DNA from: Malania oleifera
Lineage: Eukaryota; Streptophyta; Magnoliopsida; Santalales; Ximeniaceae
Direction of reading: 5' to 3'
NCBI RefSeq assembly: GCF_029873635.1
Contig: NC_080422.1
Span: 2,894,001 to 2,958,000 of the forward strand
DNA: 64,000 nt
Of the stretch, positions 21,329 through 32,952 are shown piece after piece. Each line of letters opens with the position of its first letter. Positions within the stretch are counted from its first letter, which is position 1. Made by a program: the position numbers and the translations under genes. The notes under the pieces are model-generated. The model saw only the letters and a list, made by a program, of their open reading frames with translations, was not told where the DNA came from and did not search any database.

Positions 21329-23197
21329 TTTTTTATCACTAGTTTCAGGACATTTAGAACAGCTAACAGATGCAATGACATACTCGAAAGCATATGTCTT
21401 AACAAAACTAGATGACCTCCTTGAGACAACAGTCTACTTTTCCAACCCTCAAATCTCTTACTAATTTTTTGAATTAAAAGGGTCAAAATGATAGCCCTTC
21501 AATTTACCATCCACTATCGGCACACCCAAATACGTAAAAGGAAATTTACCTTCAATAAAACCAGTCTCTTAAAGAATTTCTCCCTTCGTCTGAACACCCA
21601 ACTTCTTTGAGAAAAAAATAGCTAATTTATCTTTATTCAACCTTTGGCCAGTCTAGTTTTCATATTCCTTAATCACCTCTATTATCTATTTGACAGATTT
21701 TTTTCCAGCATTAGCAAATATAACAATATCATCCACGTACATTAAATGCGATTTAATAGGTGCACCACACGGATGTGTAAATGGTAAAATCTGATTCTCA
21801 GACAACTTTTTTTGAATTAATTTAGAAAGAACTTCTTCCATGATGATGAAAATATACGACGACAATGGATCCCCTTGCCTCAAGCCTCTTTTTGACTTGA
21901 ATAAACCTCTATAAGTGCCATGCATCATGATAGAAAATCATGGAGTAGAAATACAATTTTGAATCAACTTACAAAACCAATCTGGAAAACCAAGAATATG
22001 GAAAATCTGATCTACCACTTGCCACTCCACTCGATCATTCGCTTTGCTCATATCAAGCTTTAGCATTATATTACCTCTTCTCACCTACCTATGTAATAAT
22101 TTTGTTATCTTTTGAGCAAGCGATATATTTTCAAAAATACTCCCCCCTTTTACAAAAGCACCTTATTCTAAAGATATTAAATCACCCATCACCAACGAAA
22201 GCTTACCAATAAGGATTTTGGAGAAGATTTTATAGATTACGTTACAAAGGTTTATCGATCGAAATTTATCAAAAGACTGAGGATCCTTTACTTTAGGAAT
22301 AAGCACTATATAAGAAGAACAAAAATATCGAGGTAATATATCACCTCTGAAGAATTCTCTTACCGCATCCATCTTATCATTTTTAATAATCTTCCAACAG
22401 GTAATATAGAAAGAAAACCCAAACCCATATGTTCCCAGGCTACTATTCATAGAAATAGAAGAAATAGCTTCATAAACCTCCTCCTCAGTCGGTTCTTCCC
22501 TCAACTGTCCTATAGAATCCTCAGAAACCACCGAATTGATAATACCATCCAGATTTGACCTTTGCATTGAACTATTTGCCTCAAGAATTGCTCAAAATAA
22601 TTCACAGCCTCGTTATGGACCATTTGCATATTTTCTAACACCGAACCATCAGGAAGCACCATTGAATTTACACAAGAGTTACGCCTTTTTTGCATAATCA
22701 TAGTATGGAAAAACTTTGAATTCAGATTTCCATCAATCAACCATTTCATCTTTGCTTGCTGTTCCAACTTAGCCTTTTCCCTTCTATACCATACCTCCAA
22801 TTCAGCTTTAGAAATAAGGAACTCTTCTTCAATTAATTCTGAGTACTCTGTCTATAGTAAATTCTCATATTTTTCCACCCTTTCCTCCAACTCTTGAATA
22901 AAACCACCGACATGATCGAAAGTCTATTTATTCCACACCCTAAGCCTTTGTTTTAGCCTTTTCAATTTACCCACCAATTTACACAATCCTGAATCCGCCA
23001 CAATGTGTTCTCTTTAAGATGATTCAACCATTTCCAAAAAATCCCCATGCAACGTCCACATGTTCTGAAACCTAAAAGGCGTTGTCCCATACCTCTCCAT
23101 ACTCACACACAATTGTAAAATGATAGGAGAATGATCTGAAGTATTTCTTTTCAACAAAGATGTCTTAGCTTCACCATATTTTATAGAAAAAAATATT
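21329..23197 (-). pseudogene. LINE ORF2 reverse transcriptase and linker
   Basis: The frame 22163-22567 carries the N-terminal RT motifs (SSYIVLIPKVKDPQSFDKFR, INLCNVIYKIFSKIL). The frame 21686-21928 carries GLRQGDPLS and the catalytic YVDDIVIFA, so the active-site aspartates remain. The frame 22510-22800 is the linker (KMKWLIDGNLNSKFFH). The frame 23014-23253 gives the end of the endonuclease (NTSDHSPIILQL). Frames change at least three times and stops are frequent, so inactive. Confidence 0.85.
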
Positions 23198-25671
23198 TGT
23201 TGACTTTTTAAGTCCGATCCCTGTTTTGATAATGACAAACCACAGTATCCCATTTGTGTAACTGAGTGTGAATAGGTTTATGTTTCTGTAAGCACAAGTG
23301 ATGAATGCAAAATGGAAGTTGTAAAGAGCACTAAGAAGAACACCAATCGGCATATTCCATGGAGCATTGAGGAGCAGAAGACACAAAGATTTTATTTATT
23401 TTCTGGGTTGTAATAGTAATTAGGGTTGAATGTGCATGCATCTTACATGATTTAAAATTGAAGCTCTACCTGACCTTAGATTGACCATAGGACCTCAAAA
23501 TAATATGAAGAACTCTTTTCATAAAATGCCTAACTTATACAAAGGTTTTTAAATGGTTTTAAAGTTAAAAGAAGGCAAAAGCTATATTTTTCAAAGGGGT
23601 CGGTCAACCGGCCAGTCGACCGAATGTTAGAAATGAGAAATTTTCTCACTCAATTGGATCTCATATCAAACCATGTTCAAGATGAAAATTGTGGTATTTT
23701 CCCATATCTTGAGTTTGATACCAAGACCATCCAAATTGGAGTTACACAGAAAAAGTTATGGCCAAAACACTGAAACGTGTCCATAAGAGAAAAACTACCT
23801 TCATGTTTCTTCCGTCTCATTGATGGACATTTTTATCAAACCAAAAGTCATTATCCTAAAATATGTCCAACATTAAAGTTGTGGGAATTTCTCTTAGATT
23901 TCTATTGATATAAAGAACATTCAATTTGGAGGTGTGTGGAAAAAGTTATGGCCAAAACACTGAATAGTGTCTGCGCAGAAAAGTAGAGGCCGGTCGACCG
24001 AGCCTTCACTACGGTCGACCGAAACTCGTTGATTTCAGCCCCGGTCGACCGTACCTTGAGCCTGGTCGACCGAGCCTTCACTACGGTCGACCGAAACTCA
24101 TTCATTTCAAGCCCCGGTCGACCGTACCTTGAGCCTGGTCGACCGACCTTCTCGGGAAAGTGTCCCAACGGCCGAAAAACGGCTAGTTTTCAAAATAAAA
24201 ATATATTTTAAGTTCCCAACGGCTATATAACGGTCACAAGGGGTTTTTGGCTATAAATACAACCCCAACACACTTGAAAATGTTGGAGAATCCCTTTGTT
24301 AAATTAGTTTATCATTCTTTGATTCTCCCACACTTCTATACCCCATTTGTTCTTTAAATTCTTATTTTTCTCCTACTCTCCTTTTATTTGAAAATCATTT
24401 TGGGAGAAAATATTCTTGGGGGTTTTATGTGAAGAGGCTTGAGCATATATCATATACATATATATTGTTTGATGGCCTTCTTCTTTCATTTGTGATATAT
24501 TTTCTGAGATTAAAATGTCTCCCATTCTCTTCTTTTGAAAACCATTTTTAGGGAAAATATTTTTGGGGTTATATTTGAAGAGGCTTGAGCATATAACATT
24601 CTACATATGTATATTGTTTGAAGGCCTTTCTATTTTTCATGTTTTTCAAAGATTAAATTTCTCCCATATTCTTTTAATTGGAAAAATATTTTTTGGAGAA
24701 ATTTATTGTGAAAAATGTCTTGAAGGCTTGGGCTAATATTCTCGCTCATATACTTTTCTTGAATGCCTTCTTGGGATTAATTTTACTAAGGTCAATCATT
24801 TTGAAGAAAACCCTAATATTCTCCTACTCTTATTTTGACATACATTTGTTGGAGAATTTCTTTGGGTTATATAAGAGGGAGCCTTGAGCATATATCAATT
24901 TAATATATACTTGTTTGAGAGGCTTCTCCTTCTATTTTATAAGGTTAATCATTTTCCAAACTCTCAAGTTTTACTTGAAAAATATTTTGAGAGAAAACCC
25001 ATACTCTACATGAGCTTCATTTCAAAATCATATGAGAATGCATATTAGATTTTAATGTTGTACATCTCTGCTTGTATTTTAGAAGCATATTTTATATACA
25101 AAATGATTTTATTAGAATGGTTCGGTTCAGCCCATTAATTGAACTGGGGAGTCTCAGCCCCGCAAGTGAGACCGGTTCGGTTCAGCCCGAAATTGAACTG
25201 GGGAGTCTCAGCCCCGCAAGTGAGACTAGTTTGGCTCAGCCTAGTAATTGAGCTAGGGTTTTCCTCGCCCCGTAAGGAGAGGATGTAAAAGGCTTTTGCT
25301 CCGCCCGGTTAAGTGAGCAGGTATAGTGGAATCCTTGGGGGTAAGCCCAAGGCGGGGATGTAGGCTGGTTTGGTCGAACCTCGATAAAAAATCTGGTGTC
25401 GCTCTTTCTATTTTATTTAAATTCCTACACTTTAATTTCAGCATGTGTATGAATGTTTATTTAATGTCTAAATTGTTCTCATGCACACATTTGATTTAAA
25501 TAAGATACTGCACATGTGTATGTTTGCTTTTATTGTTAAACTCGCTTTACATACACGTATACATGTTGAATGGGATATGATACTGTAATGAATCGGCGAA
25601 TTGTTTAAATTAGCCAAAAAGTTTTTAAAACCCAATTCACCCCCCCTCTTGGGATCACACCAATTCCAACA
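23198..25671 (+). mobile_element. Solo copia LTR D with target-site duplication
   Basis: 2474 bp, starts TGTTGACTTTTTAAG and ends CCAATTCCAACA, flanked by ATATT at 23193-23197 and 25672-25676. Inside: an array of CGGTCGACCG decamers (23599-24145, eight of them in 155 bp), a 72-bp tandem duplication (24012-24083 with 24084-24155), a TATA box (24252-24259), about three tandem units of roughly 180 bp with GAGCATATA and TTGTTTGA (about 24300-24930), three tandem units with GGGGAGTCTCAGCCCCGC (about 25125-25260), and the R-region hairpin (25333-25352). The lone LTR is the usual product of recombination between two LTRs. The small frames here are not genes. Confidence 0.95.
23991..24145 (+). promoter_or_regulatory. 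CGGTCGACCG array in solo LTR D
   Basis: Perfect palindromes CGGTCGACCG at 23991-24000, 24012-24021, 24042-24051, 24084-24093 and 24115-24124, with TGGTCGACCG at 24063-24072 and 24136-24145. Spacing repeats as 21, 30, 21, 21, 31, 21 bp, so most sites are about two or three helical turns apart. The TATA box is about 105 bp downstream. Enhancer-like role inferred. Confidence 0.65.
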
Positions 25672-25885
25672 ATATTAATCAACACCCTATCCAGTTTTTC
25701 CCAACTTCTCATCAAACCTTGTTGGCCGTTACACCATGAAAATTGACTTCCTTTGAATTTGAGGTCCAAAATCCACAACTATTAATACAACCATTGAATT
25801 TAGCCATAGACAAATCCAAGCAAGGTCTACCTCCCACCCTTTCCTCATCTGACCGAATTACATTAAAATCTCCCAGTCCATATGA
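25672..25885 (-). pseudogene. LINE endonuclease fragment
   Basis: The translation holds GDFNVIRSDEER and, after a frame change, SWEKLDRVLINI, both typical of the apurinic-type endonuclease of plant LINEs. The reading resumes on the far side of solo LTR D with coding that ends in TSDHSP, which shows that D inserted into this gene. Confidence 0.8.
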
Positions 25886-26541
25886 TGACAGTCGTTAGTC
25901 CATGTGAAATTTTGAGCCTTTTAGTAACATATAAGGTGGACAGTCGTCTAGTGAAACTTTCATAGACTTCTCACCTTTCACTGACAGTCGTCTATGGAAG
26001 CCTTGACAGTCATCTGTCTGGCTTCTATGTTTCAATTGTAAGTCTTTAATTTAGTCAGTCGTCTGCCTATAACCACACAGTTGTTTGTCAACTAAACAAA
26101 TTTCTTTCTTAGTCACTTTTTGATTTCTCTCTCATTTTTACTTGGAATATAAATTTGTTTTAACTTTGAAAACATGTTCCAAGTTATTTTCTTATGGTCT
26201 CAAAGTCTCTTTTTTTAATGAGCTTCAAAATGAAAACTTAATACTTGAATAAACTTAAAGTACTTACAGAGACTTGTCCTAATTTCTCAAAAATTTTCCT
26301 TTGTTATGAACTTTCTCTGATCTCGCAAAATAATCTGAACTTTGAGCTCTTATGTTGTTCTTCTTTAATCATCATGCTCTTATGGTCTTCAAACTTTGAT
26401 CCATGCTATCAGTTATTGATTCATGCTACATGATTACGTTCAATATGAATTCCTAAGAAAACACAACACTCAACTAAAGCATGTTAAATCCTACTTGTTT
26501 GTTAGCATCAAAATGGAGTATCAAACCTAGTAAGGCCAACA
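25886..26541 (-). mobile_element. Truncated copia LTR B
   Basis: Its right end is an exact LTR terminus (TGTTGGCCTTACTAGG on the minus strand), and its left side is cut within U3, fused to the LINE. It has several GACAGTCGTCT / GACAGTCATCTGTC motifs (about 25888-26090); the second form is the reverse complement of the LTR A decamer with flanks. It abuts integrase coding of element C at 26542 with no linking sequence, as expected if a separate element inserted into that gene and later lost most of itself. Confidence 0.75.
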
Positions 26542-27345
26542 CATGAAAATATGATATGTTTGGTCTATGGCCATTCCATAACTCGTACAGAGTTTTATTA
26601 AGTGATGGTCTAATCAGAACTCTATTTAGCACATAGCAGGCGGTATTCACTGCCTCAGCTCAGAAGTACTTAGGTAGTTTATGTTCGTTAAGCATAGTTC
26701 TGACCATTTCTTGTATAGATCTATTCTTCATTTCAACTACACCATTCTGTTGCGGTGTTCTAGGAGCTGAAAAATTATGGGCAATTCCTAATGAGTTACA
26801 ATAGTCTTCTATGCCTTGATTTTTAAATTCTCTTCCCCTATCACTTTGAATTTTAGTAATTGTATATCCCTTTTCATTTTGGATTTTCTTGCACAGGTTT
26901 ATAAATTGTTCACATGTTTCATCTTTGTGACCTAAGAATAGTACTCATGTGTATCTTGAAAAATCATCAATTATGACAAAGGCGTATTATTTTCCTCCTA
27001 AACTCTGAATTGAGTTTGGTCCAAATAAGTCTAAGTGTAGCATTTGGAGTGGCCTAGTAATGGAGATCTCTTTCTTCTTCTTAAAGCTTGTTCTTGCTTG
27101 TTTTCCTAGTTGGCATGCATCACAAATTTTATCTTTCACAAATTTAGTCTTAGACAGTCCCTTAACTAATTCTTTCTTAACAAGTTTAGAAATTAAATCT
27201 ATGTTTGTGTGTCCTAGTCTCCTATGCCAAATTCAGCTTATTTCATTCATAGCAGATAAACATGTCACACTCTGTGAAGTTAAGTTATCAAAGCTTGTGG
27301 TATATACGTTTTCATGACGCTTAGCAATGAACAATATCTTATTAT
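26542..27345 (-). pseudogene. Integrase fragment of Sirevirus C
   Basis: Reading leftward it aligns with the integrase of element A: GAG-pre-integrase remnant, core, and the NGVVE region, then the segment matching LYELWNGHRP just before the break at 26541. In-frame stops are present. Everything downstream (rest of integrase, RT, RNase H, 3' LTR) is missing from this place in the window. Confidence 0.8.
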
Positions 27346-27660
27346 CAGTTTTGTGTTAAACTATGCACTTGTCATGTTCAAATGATACTTTGTAGCCTTT
27401 ATCACATAGTTGACTTATGCTCAATAAATTGTGCTTTAAACCTTCAACTAATAAAACTTCATCTATAATGAGTGAGGAATCATTACTGACTTTACCTACA
27501 CCTGTGATCATTCCCTTAGCATTATCTCTAACAAACCCTTCATCATTGGGTATGATGGATGTGAACTTTGCTTTATCCCCAGTCATGTGACGTGAGCATC
27601 CGCTATCCATATACCATCTATCTTTTGAGGATGCTGATCTTAAGCATATCTGCTAGACAC
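27346..27660 (-). pseudogene. Protease fragment of Sirevirus C
   Basis: The frame 27356-27610 reads MDSGCSRHMTGDKAKF and ends near GYKVSFEHDKCIV, matching the protease of element A at 3048-3310. The catalytic DSG is intact. Two residues (FG in FGDNAKG of A) are missing at the RDNAKG position. The frame then stops before integrase. Confidence 0.85.
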
Positions 27661-27670
27661 AATCAAACAA

Positions 27671-29343
27671 CTAGCTTTGGTACCCAGATTGTCTTGGGTC
27701 CAGGGGGTTAGTGCTAGATTGACCTTTGAACTTCCATACTTTCTTTATTTTTACATCTTTATTTTTGAAAGGGCAGTCGAATTGTATGTGACCCAACCTT
27801 CTACATTTAAAGCAAGTAGTATTTCTATAATAATTCTTAGTTGGAGCATATGACTTTGATTCTTTTGTAAAATAACCCATGTAAAGATGTCTATTCTTTA
27901 GATTTTCCTTTCCATTGAAGCCGAGCCTTTCCTTTTTTAGGGAATTTCTTTGAGATCTTAGGAGCTTTTCAAAATTGTTTTGTCCTTCAGTAAAATTACA
28001 AATAATTTTATATTTGTCTTTCAAATCCTTTTCTAACTCCTCAATTTGCAAATCTTTATTTCTTATGAAAGATGCATGAGATTCATTTTGACGTTCAAGT
28101 AAGTTTGAAAGTTCTTTGACTTTACTTCTCAACTCAGAAATTTTATTTGCTTTCTTCTCAAGCATTTTAATAGTGTATAGGTATTATTGTTTCACTTCAT
28201 CATATGAAATCATATCATTTTCATTTTCAGAATCACTAGAATAATACGAAGATGATGAAAATGATGATTGTACCTCAAGGTAATTATGTGCCATTAGACA
28301 CAGATTGGCAACCTCGTCGTCAATGGATTCAGATTCTGAACCACTAGTGCTGTGTGTATCCCAGCCGACTTTCAGTGCCTTCTTCTTTTTCTTTGAGGCT
28401 TTCACGAGCTTGGGACACTCAGGTTTGATGTGTCCAACTTCTCGACAGTTGTAGCATGTTGGTGGATTCTCCTTCTTTTTCTTCATGCTTTGCTCTCCTC
28501 TTTTCGATTTTGAGTTCCGGAATTTTTTGTTGAACTTCTTGTTCTTCTTCAAGAACTTCCTGAACTTCTTTGTTAGCAAGGCCATGTCATCATCCGTTTC
28601 AGAATCACTTCCTTCACTTGAATAACTCGATGATGCCTTAAGTGCAGTGACCTTCTTTGCTTTGCTTTGCTTTGCTCATTTTTCCTCTCGTTTATTGCCA
28701 GCTCATAGGTGATGAGCGATCCAATGAGTTCATCCATTGACATTGCCTTGAGATTTCTTCCTTCTACTATTGTCGTAGCCTTCGCTTCCCACACTGGAGG
28801 CAATCCCCTGAGTATTTTCCTGATCAACTCATAAGTAGGGTAAGTTTTTCCAAGAGCATTTAAAGAGTTAATGATGTGTTTGAATCTAGTATACATGGAT
28901 TGTATGGATTCATCAGTCATCATTTTAAATGCTTCATATTCACTAGTGAGCATATCTATCCTACTATCCTTGACTTCCTTAGTGCCTTCATAAGTAACTT
29001 CTAACTTTTCCCAAATTTCTTTAGCTGAGTTACATGCCATTACCCTATTAAATTCATTGACATCTAATGCATAGAAAAGTAAGTTCATGGCAGTGGCATT
29101 GATTTGTACTGACTTCCAATCCTCTTTAGTATATTCATCTTCAGTTTTAGGTACATTAATCTTATCAATAACTTTCATGGGAATGTGATTTCCTTTAGTC
29201 AGTATTTTCCAAACCTTCCAATCTACGTTCAGTAGATATATGCTCATCTTACGTTTTCAATAGGTGTAATTTACACCACAGAAAATGGGTGGTCTAGTGG
29301 ATGTGTGTCCCTCACCGAATAGAGTTACACCAATATGTGTCAT
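27671..29343 (-). pseudogene. gag of Sirevirus C, broken
   Basis: Starts at ATG 29341-29343 (MTHIGVTLFGEG). A TGA at 29257-29259 falls at a tryptophan position. Frame 28573-29247 carries the gag core and, unlike the copies in A and E, reads straight through the A-run (five A's, 28845-28849). A run of four TTTGC units (28657-28676, + strand) coincides with a frame change into 28184-28585, which has a CCHC knuckle (CYNCREVGHIKPEC). A TAA near 28182 separates 27671-28165, which has a coiled coil and a second knuckle (CFKCRRLGHIQFDC). Confidence 0.85.
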
Positions 29344-29384
29344 GTGATCGTTTTACAAATTAACTATCAAGTCTATGTAAACCC

Positions 29385-29396
29385 GCTCTGATACCA
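29385..29396 (-). other. Primer-binding site of Sirevirus C
   Basis: TGGTATCAGAGC on the minus strand, two bases from the LTR end; the initiator tRNA-Met type, identical to that of element A. Confidence 0.88.
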
Positions 29397-29398
29397 AT

Positions 29399-31691
29399 TG
29401 TTGAATCAGGTGTAATCCCAAGAGAAGGGGGGGGGGGTGAATTGGGTATTTAAAAATTCTTTGACACTTATTTATCACTTATATTTACCAATGAAATCTT
29501 GTTACTCAATTACTTATGTGCAAGGCTATCCAACCTATACATGCAATATAAACAATTTAAATGCAGCACTGAAAGTAAAGAGTAAAGGGAAGAGAGAAAG
29601 CAAACACGATCTTTACGAGGTTCAGTCGACTTGACCTATGTCCTTGCCTTGAGCAACCACTCGAGGATTTCACAAAATCCCTGCTCCTTAAATTGGAACG
29701 GAGCTTCCCTTACAATCCGTTGCTTACAAGTGGCACAACTCCCTCCTACTCCGTTGCTTACAAGAGGCACAGCTCCCTCCTACTCCGCTACTTACAAGAG
29801 ATGCAACTCTCTCCTCACACACCGGTTCACACACCAAACCGTGTATACAATAGAATCTGAAAAACAACACTCAAAAAATGCTTCTAACAAAAGCTTGTGA
29901 ATACAATTCAAATTCCTAACACATTAACATATGATATAACTTAAAGCTCATGAACGTATGAAAACGATACAATTGTTTTGTGTATGATATGCTTCAACAC
30001 ACAAAACCCTTTTTATTAAAAAAAAAAAAAAACTCCCAAGAAAAGAAATATTTGAAATGCTTTGGAGAATTTTAGGGTTCTCAGTTCACTTTGCAAAGAT
30101 GCACAAATATTATGTGAACTTGTTAAAAGCTTTATCTTGAATGTTTTATCAATCTATATCAAAAAGTTTTCTATCAAATATTTAATCACAACCCGATCTT
30201 TGTAATATGTAAATATATACAATAAGTAATTCAAAGATTAAAATACTGAGTATAGGATTTTCAAAACAAAATATCCTTCAATAAGATAAATATTTATGAA
30301 TACCAAGGATATATATTCAAGTGTTTTAATATATCCAAAATATGAATCTTTTAACTTAATACACACTTGAATCAAACCATTCAATCAATCACACAACCTT
30401 AATCAAGTAATGATCTTGTTTAAAAAATAAATATGTATATGTATATTCACATCCAAGATCAACATTTTAATACTTAATCAAAAATAGATTTTTCAATAAT
30501 AAGCTCTATGAACACTATGTATATATATACTGTTGAATAAAAAACCAATCAACCAAAAGCTAAACAACTTTATCAAGTAATGATCTTTTCAAAAACAATT
30601 TTTATATGTATGTGCACACTCAAGATCAAACTTTAATAATGTTCAATAACAAGTAATGAGATGAGAAGTTCTTGAAAATAATAACTTGAATGATCAAACT
30701 TCAATACTAGAATGAAAATCTAGATGAGTAAACAAGTTCCCTTCAAGATTCTGAGTTGATGTGCCCAAGTTTAATGATTAGAAATTGAAGCGTAGGCAAT
30801 CGTATAGCAATAGGAGCAAGTTTTCCAATATTCTTTCAATAAGATGTGTTCTTCTCTTTCTTGTGTGCCTTAGATTTGTTCTAGGGTTTAGATATTCATT
30901 ATATATAGTGTCTTACCCTTAGGATTGATCTTAATCGTTGGATCAAAGAAATAGCTTGCGAGTTTGTTTGATAAAAATTCAAATTTTAAGTTTCCCGTTC
31001 AAGCGCCTGAGGGTGAATGCCCAGGCGACCAAAGTCCCTTGACCCTTTGAAAAATTAACTTGGGATGTAGGGTCAGGTGCCTAAAGATAGGGTTAGGCTC
31101 CTGAAGTGGTTCAGGCGTCTGAGGTTCCATGGTCAGGCGACCGAAGTGCCTCGACCAACTTGCTGTGTTTCCCATTAATTCTTCAGGCTACCGAACTTAA
31201 TCTTCAGGCTCCTAAAGAAATTCTTCAGGCTACTGAGGGTGAGTTCAGGATACTGAAGTCCTCTTTTTCTCAATTTTCCTTTTCTAATTTTAAAATCTAT
31301 TTTTCTTGGATATTTTATAAAACATATTTTCTATGATTTTAAAAGTATTTCTAAGTCCATGAAAGTCTCCTAATGATATACATGAAATGCATGAATCCTA
31401 AAATCATTCTAAGTTTTGTTGAGCCTCAAATTAAATCATATGAAAATGTAAGTATATGAGTTCTAAATACCCATTCCCAAGATGTTCTTGAACTTTGCCG
31501 CTTGCATCTTGATTCTCGTACTCTGAGTTCCATGGATCTTGCCAAGACATGTTAGCTTTACTTTGTGGCTTCCATGACTCTTTATCCTTCCTTGCATACT
31601 TAATATAGTTTGTGTTCACAAACTCAATGCGCAGATCAAATACCAAGCGATTTGTCATTATCAAAACAGGATTGGACTCGTAGAGTCAACA
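29399..31691 (-). repeat. 5' LTR of Sirevirus C
   Basis: 2293 bp on the minus strand, from TGTTGACTCTACGAG (right end) to CCTGATTCAACA (left end). It has the R-region block near 29600-29670 with hairpin arms at 29647-29653 and 29660-29666, a TATA-like stretch on the minus strand near 30898-30908 (ACTATATATAATG), and a decamer array at about 31011-31250 with AGGCGCCTGA, CAGGCGACC and CAGGCTCCTGAAG-type sites. The only partner LTR nearby (B) belongs to another family, so no duplication can be tested. Confidence 0.88.
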
Positions 31692-32185
31692 CCATCACTA
31701 AAAGACTAAAACCATCACTATAGAATCAATAATTTTAGGGCTCAAATTTATCACTAAAGGCCAAATATTAGTGACAGTTTAATAACCATTACTAATAGTA
31801 TATTATTAGTGACAGTTTTAATAACCGTCACTAAAGCGTAATATTAGTGACGGTTTGTTGACCGTCACTAAAATAATCATGTTAGTGATGATTATTAAAA
31901 CCGTCACTAACACTTAGGCTTTAGTGACGAATTTGAGCCGAGAATATGTATAATTTATAGTGAGGATCGTAGGTTATTAGTGACGATTTTTTTTCGTCAC
32001 TAATGCACCACTATTAGTGACGGTTTGTATAATTGGTCACTAATAAGTATTTGTCACCGCAGATATGGTGACTAATTTAAAACCCTCACTAATATTGATT
32101 GAATCGTGACTAATACTATTAGTGAAGATTTTTTATTGTTAGTGACAATTTAAAACCGTCTTTAATAACCTTATTTATTGAAGTG
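31692..32185. mobile_element. CACTA-like subterminal repeat block
   Basis: About 490 bp built from TTAGTGACGGTTT-type motifs in both orientations, forming hairpins such as TTAGTGACGGT-TTGTTG-ACCGTCACTAA (31844-31871). The right edge ends ATTGAAGTG, so the outward strand begins CACTTCAATAAATAAGG, like a degenerate CACTA terminus. Dense subterminal repeats of this type are the usual transposase-binding ends of CACTA elements. The left end is cut by LTR C. It could instead be a MITE or another repeat. Confidence 0.65.
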
Positions 32186-32218
32186 CCAATAGGCTTTGGG
32201 CGCTCACCAAACACTTCT
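32186..32218 (-). pseudogene. Left piece of Galadriel-like gag, split by a solo LTR
   Basis: Thirty-three bases that continue the gag reading of 46847-47346 once the solo LTR (32219-46846) is removed. CTTCT at 32214-32218 is the left copy of that LTR's target duplication. To the left it meets the CACTA-like terminus. Confidence 0.7.
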
Positions 32219-32310
32219 TGTAACGACTTGCTAAATTCTATCAATATTTTATAATTTTCCTATATTAATTACTATGAAATTCCATATCTCTGATACCTTC
32301 TGATATACAT

Positions 32311-32316
32311 ACATAC

Positions 32317-32394
<78 letters not shown>
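32311..32394. repeat. TA microsatellite
   Basis: Mostly TA with occasional TACA, inside the chromovirus solo LTR. TA runs stand at a similar place in related LTRs. Confidence 0.9.
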
Positions 32395-32395
<1 letters not shown>

Positions 32396-32952
32396 ACTAT
32401 CAACCTATGCAGCAGGAAGCTGTATCCATATAACCATAAACACATATATACACAATACCAGAGTGCTAAGATGTTCCCAAAATATGCATATACATATTTT
32501 GACGAGGCAGCACTGAATTAATCTCCCCAAAAAATGCTAAGATGTATATGCATATACATCTATTCCTAAAAAAGAAACCCTTATCTATGCTAGAGCTACA
32601 TAAAAGTTAATCTCCCAAAAAATGCTCACTCTATTGACAAGGAAGCACTGAAGCTCCTTTACTTGCGAGCCTGATCTGCTCGCCTACCTAAATCATCTGA
32701 AAAATGTTAAAGTAATGGAATGAGACAACGTTTAGTAAGACGAAATATGCTATTACTAGAGTGTGGAAAATGCGTTACATTTCTATAAAAATTTGAATCT
32801 GTAAAATCTTGAATAACTGAATTTGGAAATACAAGTACAAATAATATATAATACCACCTTGTTCATGTTACTTATGTAACTGTCTTTATAAGTTTTCTAT
32901 TTATAATACTTCTAATATACATAAGTACATCCTCTATTTTTGTAAACTATAT

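Larger units (their letters stand above)
19771..25885 (-). mobile_element. Plant L1-type LINE, 5'-truncated, split by solo LTR D
   Basis: Reads leftward, about 3.6 kb without the nested LTR. Order: endonuclease piece (25672-25885), rest of endonuclease (23014-23197), RT (about 21686-22567), zinc-finger RVT region (20278-21039), RNase H-like tail (20041-20277), 3' untranslated region (19771-20040). The 3' end carries the 33-bp motif shared with two chromoviruses, at 19813-19846. The right end stops inside the endonuclease, at its GDFN motif, where truncated LTR B begins, so ORF1 and the 5' end are gone. Many stops and frame changes; an old copy. Confidence 0.9.

Noticed and set aside
23991-24145. 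GTCGAC palindromes as a cloning-site or vector artefact
   Set aside because: They sit in a solo LTR with clean target duplications and recur in diverged form in other LTRs.
29385-29396. Possible tRNA gene near the primer-binding sites
   Set aside because: Only the 12-base complement to the tRNA 3' end is present; no cloverleaf around it.
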